Below, piece by piece: positions 19,986 to 28,017 of a stretch of DNA of 34,671 bases (position 1 is its first letter; every line of letters begins with the position of its first letter). The stretch is taken from contig JADQBC010000029.1 in the NCBI GenBank assembly GCA_016903655.1, positions 1 through 34,671 of the forward strand, given 5' to 3'. The notes under the pieces are model-generated. The model searched no databases and was not told the origin of the DNA. It saw only the letters and a list, made by a program, of their open reading frames with translations. This DNA comes from Gomphosphaeria aponina SAG 52.96 = DSM 107014 (GTDB lineage: Bacteria > Cyanobacteriota > Cyanobacteriia > Cyanobacteriales > Gomphosphaeriaceae). The translations under genes were made by a program, and so were the position numbers.

Positions 19986-21014
19986 CTACCGCTCTGTGTC
20001 ATCAGGAAATAAAGGTTGTAGGGGCTCTGTTCGTGGTGGGACTGGTTGGTTTTCAGGAAATAAAGGCTCAAGACGCTCAGGTGGTTTTTCTAATTCAGGT
20101 TGTGGCGGTTGCTGTGGTGGTTGCTGTTGCAGTCCTTCCCTTTCTAATTGAGCTTCTTGGCGTTTTTTCTCTTCCTCTTGAGCTTGACGCTCTCTCTCTA
20201 GTTGTTGTTGGCGATCGCGTGCTTGACGGTCAAAGTCTGACCCAGCAACAGTAAAGTTAACTGTAAGTTGCACCAAGGCGCGAGTATTACTCCCAGGAGA
20301 ACTAAATTTCATTTTACTAGCTGCGCGGAGTACCTGTTGATTGATCTGACTATTACTATTCTGTCTTACAAGAGTTACGCTAACCACATTGCCATTTTCA
20401 TCCACCACAATTTCTACAGCGGCACTACCTTCTGCTCCATCTAGTACCGATGGATAAGTAGGTTGACAGTTTTTAACACAACTTATTCCCTCTACTACAG
20501 CAGGCGGTTCAGGTTTTGCTGAAGGTTCCCTCGCAGCTATTTGTGGGCCCACTTTAGGTTTTACTTCCCCCTCATTTTGAGACACTGGAGGAGTAGAAAC
20601 AACATTTTCACTCGGAGCAACTTGAGTCATTGGTTGTGGTGCCCGCTCAACTTGCGGTTTGAGCGGTGTGGGAGTGGTAACTTTTGCTGGGGGTGTTGGC
20701 GCAGGTTTTGGTTTTTGTACCTGATTTTGAAGCGGCATCGGTTTGGGTGGAGTAACAGGTTTAGGTATTGGCTTAGGTTTTGGCGGCTCTGGTGGCTTTT
20801 CTTCCTTCGGTTTTGGTGGTTCTAGTGTAGGTTGCTCCACCATAATCAATTCAATGGGTTTTTCAGCCATGCTAGGCTTTTCGTACTGCCAACTCAGCCC
20901 AGGCAAGATGATGAGGTGTAGAAGCACCGAACCAACAAAACTCAGCGCCAGCACTTTTTGGCTCTGGTTTTGTTCTTTTTGGCGTTGATTGATACAGAAG
21001 CTTGAATTAGACAT
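19986..21014 (-). CDS. tonB: TonB family energy transducer with C-terminal Q/E/P-rich extension
   Basis: N-terminal TM, Pro/Lys-rich linker (EPPKPKEEKPPEPPKPKPIPKP), TonB C-terminal domain (CQPTYPSVLDGAEGSAAVEIVVDENGNV...LRAASKMKFSSP), adjacent to exbB/exbD. Confidence 0.88.
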   Translation of the reverse strand: MSNSSFCINQRQKEQNQSQKVLALSFVGSVLLHLIILPGLSWQYEKPSMAEKPIELIMVEQPTLEPPKPKEEKPPEPPKPKPIPKPVTPPKPMPLQNQVQKPKPAPTPPAKVTTPTPLKPQVERAPQPMTQVAPSENVVSTPPVSQNEGEVKPKVGPQIAAREPSAKPEPPAVVEGISCVKNCQPTYPSVLDGAEGSAAVEIVVDENGNVVSVTLVRQNSNSQINQQVLRAASKMKFSSPGSNTRALVQLTVNFTVAGSDFDRQARDRQQQLERERQAQEEEKKRQEAQLEREGLQQQPPQQPPQPELEKPPERLEPLFPENQPVPPRTEPLQPLFPDDTER

Positions 21015-21235
21015 ATTTTCCCTGGATTGGCAAAAAGCTATTGATATTAAGTTTCAGCTTTAGTAGAGCTACAGACTCTAGCTCTCTTCTAATTTTTACA
21101 ATCTTTTGGGACTAATTTGCAATCGTCCAGCTCGACCAAGCCACAAATTTTGCTCTCCGCCACTCAAAACTACCTATTTACAAGGCTTTTGAGTCACATT
21201 TAACTTATCCTTAACCTTTTTTAACAAAAAAAAAC

Positions 21236-21265
21236 TTGACAATTATTGAGAATCTCTTTTAATAT
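21236..21265 (+). promoter_or_regulatory. Promoter with Fur-box-like operator upstream of exbB (divergent from tonB)
   Basis: TTGACA (21236-21241), 18-nt spacer, TAATAT (21260-21265). Spacer aattattgagaatctcttt (21241-21259) reads AAAGAGATTCTCAATAATT on the other strand, close to cyanobacterial Fur boxes. Confidence 0.65.
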
Positions 21266-21330
21266 GTTTTCTATGCTTGGCTTGAGAATAAGCTAAGAAA
21301 GTTTATCAATAAACATCGCCGACCCAGTCC

Positions 21331-21999
21331 ATGCCAAACAACTTAAACAATTTATTGGAGTTATTCAAAGCAGGTGGCATTGTCGCCTGGCCCTTACTGG
21401 GATTTTCTTTGTTAGCCGTTGCTCTTAGTATTGAGCGCATCTGGTTTTGGTTTCGCATTAAGTCTCAGCAGAAAAAAGTCGTCAAAGAGGTGCTAAGGCT
21501 TTATCGCAGTGAAGATAGCGTGACGGCGATGGAAAAGCTTAAGGAAAATGCAGCCTTACCCATTGCTCGTATATTTCTAGAAGCTTTGGAGTTGGAAGAG
21601 CCTACCCCCGAAGAGTTTCGCCTTGCTCTTGAAAGCGCAACTCAAGCAGAATTACCTGACTTAAAACGGTTTAATACGCTGTTTCAGACGATTATCACGG
21701 TTTCGCCTCTATTAGGGCTGTTGGGGACAATTTTGGGGTTAATGCATTCTTTTGCAAGTCTTAATATTGGTAATGCAAGCGCAACAGATAGGGCAGGAGT
21801 CACTGGAGGAATTAGTGAAGCCTTGGTTTCGACGGTTATGGGATTGGTTGTGGCAATTTCTACTCTTCTGTTTGCTAACGCCTTCCGCTCCTTTTATCAG
21901 CGTCAAATCGGTTTGATTCAAGAATATGGCGGTCAATTGGAATTGCTCTATTGCCGTATTTATTACAAAAAAGGCGGAAAAACCTATGCGGATTACTAA
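21331..21999 (+). CDS. exbB: ExbB/TolQ/MotA-type proton channel protein
   Basis: AGGIVAWPLLGFSLLAVALSIERIWFW; ITVSPLLGLLGTILGLMHSFASL; ISEALVSTVMGLVVAI. Confidence 0.93.
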   Translation: MPNNLNNLLELFKAGGIVAWPLLGFSLLAVALSIERIWFWFRIKSQQKKVVKEVLRLYRSEDSVTAMEKLKENAALPIARIFLEALELEEPTPEEFRLALESATQAELPDLKRFNTLFQTIITVSPLLGLLGTILGLMHSFASLNIGNASATDRAGVTGGISEALVSTVMGLVVAISTLLFANAFRSFYQRQIGLIQEYGGQLELLYCRIYYKKGGKTYADY

Positions 22000-22390
22000 T
22001 GAATCTGAAGAATTTGCAGGAGAAATCAATATCGTGCCGATGATTGATGTTATCTTTTCTATTCTTGCTTTTTTTATCATTTCTAGTTTGTTTTTAAGCA
22101 GAACAGAAGGACTGCCAGTTAATCTTCCTTCAGCTTCAACAGCAGAAGTTAAAGATACTGCCCAAATTAACGTAACTATCGAAGCAGATGGGGATATTTT
22201 TTTGAATCGTCAACCGATTAAGCTTGAAAGTCTTAAGCAAGCAACTATTGCTGAAATAGCAAAGGAAAAAGAAGGTTTAGTAATTATTAATGCAGATGAA
22301 AAAGTAGAGCATGGTCAGGTGGTGGAGGTGATGGATATTCTGCGTCAAGTAGAAGGGGCAAAATTGGCGATCGCTGCTACTAAAAAGTAA
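21986..22390 (+). CDS. exbD: ExbD/TolR biopolymer transport protein
   Basis: INIVPMIDVIFSILAFFIISSLFL; ATG at 21986 preferred over 21926; overlaps the exbB end by 14 bp. Confidence 0.92.
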   Translation: MRITNESEEFAGEINIVPMIDVIFSILAFFIISSLFLSRTEGLPVNLPSASTAEVKDTAQINVTIEADGDIFLNRQPIKLESLKQATIAEIAKEKEGLVIINADEKVEHGQVVEVMDILRQVEGAKLAIAATKK

Positions 22391-22419
22391 ACAACAACTA
22401 TTAATTATTAGGGAGAAAA

Positions 22420-23157
22420 ATGAAAAAAAAAATTAAATCAGTAAAATTATTTTTTGCTTTAACTATTGCTACCACCATTAGTTTATCTAGCACTAAAACT
22501 GTTCAAGCAGTAGATAAAAGCACAAATAATAATGTGGAGACAAGGGGCGCCATCCTCTTGTTAGCGGAAACATTAAGCCCAGGAGAACAAGCTAATGCTG
22601 ATTTTCAGGACAAACTTAGTGGGGCAGAATTATTAGCTGCATTACAGCAAGGTGGTTATGTAATTTATTTTAGACACGCCCAAACTGAAAAAGATTATGC
22701 AGATCAGGTTAGTGCAGTGGTGGGCGATTGTTCTACACAAAGAATGCTGAGTGAAACAGGATGGCAACAAGCAAAAGCTATTGGTGCAGGATTTAGAGAT
22801 AATAACATTCCTGTGGGGCAGGTAATATCCAGTCAGTATTGTCGTGCTTGGCAAACCGCAGATTTAGCTTTTGGAAAGTATGAGAAAAATGGTGATCTGA
22901 ATTTTCCACCCGCAGAAGAATACACCCCAGAACAAGTAGCTCAGATGAAAGCATTATTGACGCCAATGTTAATTGCTGTACCCGCAAGTGGAACCAATAC
23001 AGTAATTGTCGGTCACGATGACCTTTTTGAAGCAGCAACAGGTATTTATCCCGATCCACAAGGAATGGCTTACGTTGTGAAACCTGACGGTCAGGGAGGT
23101 TTCGAGCTTGTGGCTAATATGCTGCCAGAAGAATGGGCGCAATTAGGCAGTAATTAA
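22420..23157 (+). CDS. Exported histidine phosphatase superfamily protein
   Basis: Signal peptide; YFRHAQTEKDY; LSETGWQQAKAIG; SSQYCRAWQTA; VIVGHDD. Confidence 0.85.
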   Translation: MKKKIKSVKLFFALTIATTISLSSTKTVQAVDKSTNNNVETRGAILLLAETLSPGEQANADFQDKLSGAELLAALQQGGYVIYFRHAQTEKDYADQVSAVVGDCSTQRMLSETGWQQAKAIGAGFRDNNIPVGQVISSQYCRAWQTADLAFGKYEKNGDLNFPPAEEYTPEQVAQMKALLTPMLIAVPASGTNTVIVGHDDLFEAATGIYPDPQGMAYVVKPDGQGGFELVANMLPEEWAQLGSN

Positions 23158-23197
23158 AAGCAATCATAATGTAGAGTTGAATTTTGAATATAAGCTC

Positions 23198-24313
23198 ATG
23201 CGCAAGCAGAAAAAACTACGCCAATTAGCTTTAATTTTGCACCGTTATGCAGGCATAATTCCAGGTATTTTACTTGTTATTATTGGTATAACAGGAAGTT
23301 TACTTATCTGGGCTGAACAAATTGACAGTTTTCTCAATGCTCAGTTACTAAAAGTCACACCAAATTCAACTCAAATAAACATTCAAACAGTGATAGATAC
23401 TGCTCAAAAGTACTATCCAGATTTTCAAGTTCATCGGATTATTGTTCCTCAAAAATCCGATGAAGTTTATACAGTAATGATGATTTCTCCAGAGGATGAA
23501 TTGAGGGATGTTTATCTTAATCCTTATAACGGTGAAATTACGGGTGAGCGTCCGTGGAACGAAAGTATAGGAGGGTTTTTAATTGAACTCCATGTCAATC
23601 TTTTTGCAGGAGATATTGGGGAAAAAATAGTAGGTATTTGTGGCGGTATTTTCTGGTTAATTAGTATCACGGGAATAATGCTCTGGCGGGGTTGGTTTAA
23701 GTTGAAAAATGCGCTTAAAATTAGATGGCGATCGCCTTACCAAATCATCAACTACGACTTACATCAAGTGGTTGGCATTGTTTCTGTAATTATTTTAATT
23801 TTACTAGCTTTTACTGGTGCAGCCATGATTTTTTGGACTCCTGTTGAGAGTTTTGTTTATAGCATCACTAATACTCCATTACTTGATGCTGAAATTCAAT
23901 CAGAAATTGTAGCTAATGTTGAGCCATTAAAAATAGAAGATATTTTACAAAAAGCCAAAACAAAATTCCCTGAAGGTGAAATTTTAAAGGTTTTTCCTGC
24001 TAAACAACCAGAAGATCCAGTGGTTATTTGGATGGAATTACCAAAAGAAAATGAATTTAACAAAACCCCCTGGTTATCTTTTGACCAATATACAGGAGAA
24101 GTTTTACAGATAGATAACGGGAAAGAAAACTCTCTTGCTAGTCGAATAATGAATGGATTAGCTGTTATTCATTTTGGCAAATATGGAGGGATAGTAACAG
24201 AAATTATTTACTTTTTAGTAGGTTTAGCTCCTCTTATTCTTTTAATTACAGGTTTAGTAATCTGGCAACAACACCGCTGGCATTTAGCGAGAAAAGGCAG
24301 ATTAATTCAATGA
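23198..24313 (+). CDS. PepSY domain/PepSY-associated TM protein (putative siderophore-iron reductase type)
   Basis: LALILHRYAGIIPGILLVIIGITGSLLIW, ITGIMLWRGW, NYDLHQVVGIV; ATG at 23198 preferred. Confidence 0.88.
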   Translation: MRKQKKLRQLALILHRYAGIIPGILLVIIGITGSLLIWAEQIDSFLNAQLLKVTPNSTQINIQTVIDTAQKYYPDFQVHRIIVPQKSDEVYTVMMISPEDELRDVYLNPYNGEITGERPWNESIGGFLIELHVNLFAGDIGEKIVGICGGIFWLISITGIMLWRGWFKLKNALKIRWRSPYQIINYDLHQVVGIVSVIILILLAFTGAAMIFWTPVESFVYSITNTPLLDAEIQSEIVANVEPLKIEDILQKAKTKFPEGEILKVFPAKQPEDPVVIWMELPKENEFNKTPWLSFDQYTGEVLQIDNGKENSLASRIMNGLAVIHFGKYGGIVTEIIYFLVGLAPLILLITGLVIWQQHRWHLARKGRLIQ

Positions 24314-24342
24314 AATTTACTTGTTATATGTTTTAAATAATT

Positions 24343-26832
24343 ATGAAAATATTTACACTTGTTTTGTTATCTGGTTTAATAATTTGTCCCGTTTTTATGG
24401 AAGTAAAACTGGTAAAAGCTGAAGCAACAACTAGCATTAAAAGAGTAAATGATTTAGATAAATACCATAGTTCAGCTAGATGGTTAGTACAAACATCAAA
24501 TCAACCTGTGGTAATAACAGGAGTACAAGTAAACCCAACAGAAACAGGGTTAGAAATTGTGTTAAAAACTCCTGCTGATTCCACTCTGCAACCTTTGATT
24601 TTTGCAGAAGAAAATACCTTAATTATTGAGATTTTGGGTGCAGTTTTACAATTACCAGAAGAGTCAGAGTTTCGGGTAGAAAATCCCAACTCAGAAACAA
24701 CAGAAGTAACAGTTACTCAATTAGATGTTAACAGTATTCGCATTACCATTACAGGAAAAGAAAGAGTACCCCGTGCTGTGGTAAAACCAAGCGAGGAAAA
24801 TTTAGTTTTGAGTGTGACTCCTTCAACAACAACAAGAGAAACTCCCCGTGAAGAAATAGAAGTGGTAGCAACAGGAGAACAAGAAGAAAGTTATTTTGTT
24901 CCCTCAGCTTCAACAGCGACAAAAACAGATACTCCTATTTTTGATACACCCGCATCAATTCAAATTATTCCGCAAGAAGTAATTCGCGATCAAGGGGCTA
25001 CCAGTGTTAGGGAAGCCTTGCGTAATATAAGTGGAGTTACATTGTCTAGTACATCAGGCGGTCGAGGTGAAAACTTTATTATTCGGGGGTTTGTTGCTGA
25101 AGAATTTATTAATGGTTTTCGGGATGATTTTTACTCTAATCGAACTCAAAGAGATTTAGCAAATATTGAACAAATAGAAGTATTAAAAGGCCCTGCTTCA
25201 GTTTTGTTTGGTAGAGCAGAACCTGCAGGGATTATTAACTACATCACGAAAAAACCTTTACTTGAGCCTTACTATGAGCTTAATTTTAGTGCTGGTAGTT
25301 ATAACTTTTATCGTTCAACCCTAGACTTTTCCGGACCAATAACAGCAGATAAAACTTTAGCATATCGGTTAAATATTGCTTATGAAAATGCTGAGAGTTT
25401 TCGAGATGGAGTAGAAACAGAGAGAATTTTTGTTGCTCCAACTTTTCAATGGGAAATTACTAATAAGACTAAGTTGCGTCTAGAGTTTACTTATCTCCAT
25501 GATGAGCGACCTGTAGATCGAGGTTTAGTGGTTTTAAGTGATAATGAAGTTGCTGATATTCCTATTAGTCGTTATCTTGGCGATCCAAGACAAATGAAGT
25601 TTGATCAAACTCGACTAACTTTATATTTTGATCATAACTTTAATGAAAACTTATTTTTAAAATCGGCTTTTCGCTACACCTATGCTTATGAAGGTGGCCC
25701 AGGTGCAACAACTCAAATTGTCGGATCATCCCCAGACGATCGCAATTTTCCGCTAGAAGATTATAGCGGGAGACAAGACTATGAAACCTGGTCATTTCAA
25801 AATGATTTAATCGCTAAATTTAAGACTGGATCTATTGAACATACTGGGTTAATTGGCATAGAATTTAGCCGCCAGTATAACTATTTTGGTTTTCAGAGTC
25901 GTTCTGCAGGAACTATTGATATTTTTGAACCTAACTATAACTTTGTTTTTGGAGAGTTTAGCCCTTTTGTAGATGGAGAAAATCAAATTACTGCTTTTGG
26001 AATCTATTTACAAGACCAAATTAGTTTATTAAAAAATCTCAAATTAGTAATTGGTGGGCGCTTTGATACATTTACCGATGAAGGGTATTTTGATGTAGAT
26101 AATTTTGAGACTAATGCTGATGCTTTTTCGCCACGAGCGGGGATTGTCTATCAACCGATTCCACAAGTTGCTCTTTATGCTAGTTATAGTCAATCATTTA
26201 CGCCTGTAAGTGGTAGAAGTGCTAATGATAAAGCTTTTGAGCCTCAAAGTGGAACAGGTTATGAAGTAGGGGTGAAAACTGAATTGTTAGAAGGTCGTTT
26301 GTTTTCTACCCTAGCTTTTTATCGCACAAATTTGAGCAATATTTTAACTGATGACCCGAATAATCCTGGGTTTTCTATTCAGGTAGGCGAACAACGTTCT
26401 CAAGGGATTGAATTAGATTTTACTGGGGAAATTTTACCTGGTTGGAACATAATTGCATCCTATGGCTATACTGATGCTTTTATTGTTAAAGATAACACCT
26501 TTCCTGAAAACAATAGTCTTAATAATGTTCCGAGAAATACTGCTAGTTTATGGACGACTTATACCCTGCAAAAAGGAACCTTAGCAGGTTTAGGATTTGG
26601 AGCAGGAATATTTTATATAGATGAACGGGCTGGGGATTTGGATAATTCTTTTTATGTCCCTAGTTATACTCGCGTAGATTTCTTGATTTCTTATGAAACT
26701 GAAAAACTGCGCGCTGCTATTAATTTCAAAAATGTTTTTGATGTTCGCTATTATGAAGGTTCTCAAAGTCGGGAAGTAGTTCAACCTGGGGCACCATTTA
26801 CAGTTTTAGGAACATTTTCTTGGAAGTTTTAA
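24343..26832 (+). CDS. TonB-dependent siderophore receptor with N-terminal AMIN domain (receptor 1)
   Basis: Signal peptide; AMIN-like GVQVNPTETGLEIVLKTP...; TonB-box-like EEIEVVATGE; plug VREALRNISGV...IRGF...IEVLKGPASVLFG; C-terminal aromatic FSWKF. Confidence 0.93.
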   Translation: MKIFTLVLLSGLIICPVFMEVKLVKAEATTSIKRVNDLDKYHSSARWLVQTSNQPVVITGVQVNPTETGLEIVLKTPADSTLQPLIFAEENTLIIEILGAVLQLPEESEFRVENPNSETTEVTVTQLDVNSIRITITGKERVPRAVVKPSEENLVLSVTPSTTTRETPREEIEVVATGEQEESYFVPSASTATKTDTPIFDTPASIQIIPQEVIRDQGATSVREALRNISGVTLSSTSGGRGENFIIRGFVAEEFINGFRDDFYSNRTQRDLANIEQIEVLKGPASVLFGRAEPAGIINYITKKPLLEPYYELNFSAGSYNFYRSTLDFSGPITADKTLAYRLNIAYENAESFRDGVETERIFVAPTFQWEITNKTKLRLEFTYLHDERPVDRGLVVLSDNEVADIPISRYLGDPRQMKFDQTRLTLYFDHNFNENLFLKSAFRYTYAYEGGPGATTQIVGSSPDDRNFPLEDYSGRQDYETWSFQNDLIAKFKTGSIEHTGLIGIEFSRQYNYFGFQSRSAGTIDIFEPNYNFVFGEFSPFVDGENQITAFGIYLQDQISLLKNLKLVIGGRFDTFTDEGYFDVDNFETNADAFSPRAGIVYQPIPQVALYASYSQSFTPVSGRSANDKAFEPQSGTGYEVGVKTELLEGRLFSTLAFYRTNLSNILTDDPNNPGFSIQVGEQRSQGIELDFTGEILPGWNIIASYGYTDAFIVKDNTFPENNSLNNVPRNTASLWTTYTLQKGTLAGLGFGAGIFYIDERAGDLDNSFYVPSYTRVDFLISYETEKLRAAINFKNVFDVRYYEGSQSREVVQPGAPFTVLGTFSWKF

Positions 26833-26855
26833 TCACCAATTAAAGGAGTTTGAAA

Positions 26856-27983
26856 ATGAAAACAAAACAAATTAGAAATTGGGCTTTTATTCTCCATCGC
26901 TATCTCGGTTTAGTCATCGGAATCATTACAGTAATTATTGGTTTAACTGGAAGCATATTAGTTTTTTATCCAGAAATGGATGAGTTTTTAATTACTCAGA
27001 AATTTGGCAAAATTACGCCGCAAGGGGAACAAGTTTCTGTGACGATTATTGCTGAGAAAATTAAAGATACTTATGGGAGTTCATTGTTACTAGAGTCCCT
27101 CAATTTTCCCGCCAAACCAGATAAACCAATGCAAGCTTGGTTAGCATCTTCTGATGGAAAATGGACAGAAGCATATATAAATCAATACACAGGAAAAATT
27201 CTAGGCGATCGCCAATGGGAAACCAGCTTGTTTGGATTTATTTATCAAATTCACTACCAACTTTTAGCAGGGGATATTGGCGTAATAATTGCGGGAATTG
27301 TGGCTTTTTTCCTATTTATTTTAAGTTTAACTGGGATAATGCTCTGGCCAGGTTGGCGCAAGTTAATTGCTGGTTTTAAAATTAAATTCAAAGCTCATCC
27401 TAAAAGAACCAATTTTGACCTGCATAAAGTAATTGGAATTGTCACAGCAATTTTCTTAGGAATGATTGGTTTAACGGGGTTTTGTTGGAATTTCTATGCA
27501 CAGACTGAACCACTAATTTATGCCGCAACCCTAACACCAAAACCCACCCCTCCAGTTTCTCAACCTTTGCCAGATAAATCTTCTTTAAGTATAGAAGAAA
27601 TACTTAAAAAATCAGATGCCGCTTTACCAGATGCAGAGACTGTTGGTTTATCCTTTCCACAAAGTCCAGAAGGAGTTTTTCGAGTGAGGAAACGCTTTCA
27701 AGAAGAACCCATAAAAGGCAGGAGTGCTGTTTATTTAGATCAATTTACAGGGAAAGTTTTACAAGTTGATAATGCGCTTCAACCCTCCAGAGCTCAAGCT
27801 GTTTTAAATTCTTTTGGCCCTTTACATTTTGGTACATTTGGTGGGTTGCCAACTCGCATTTTTTATGTGTTTGTGGGATTAGCTCCTGCTATTTTATTTG
27901 TTACTGGTTTAATTATGTGGTGGTATCGTCCCAAGCGGAATAAAAACAAGTCTATCTCAGTAAGAGAGTTGTCCAAGTTGTAA
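26856..27983 (+). CDS. PepSY domain/PepSY-associated TM protein (copy 2)
   Basis: FILHRYLGLVIGIITVIIGLTGSILVFYPE, LTGIMLWPGWRKL, NFDLHKVIGIV; Shine-Dalgarno aaggag before ATG 26856. Confidence 0.88.
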   Translation: MKTKQIRNWAFILHRYLGLVIGIITVIIGLTGSILVFYPEMDEFLITQKFGKITPQGEQVSVTIIAEKIKDTYGSSLLLESLNFPAKPDKPMQAWLASSDGKWTEAYINQYTGKILGDRQWETSLFGFIYQIHYQLLAGDIGVIIAGIVAFFLFILSLTGIMLWPGWRKLIAGFKIKFKAHPKRTNFDLHKVIGIVTAIFLGMIGLTGFCWNFYAQTEPLIYAATLTPKPTPPVSQPLPDKSSLSIEEILKKSDAALPDAETVGLSFPQSPEGVFRVRKRFQEEPIKGRSAVYLDQFTGKVLQVDNALQPSRAQAVLNSFGPLHFGTFGGLPTRIFYVFVGLAPAILFVTGLIMWWYRPKRNKNKSISVRELSKL

Positions 27984-28017
27984 AAGTGTGATTTTTAATT
28001 GTGGTGTGATAATAAAC

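Noticed and set aside
20541-20825. Trp/Phe/Arg-rich plus-strand ORFs opposite tonB (20033-20254, 20541-20825, 20743-20988)
   Set aside because: Produced by the complement of the Pro/Lys/Glu-rich TonB linker; no independent evidence.
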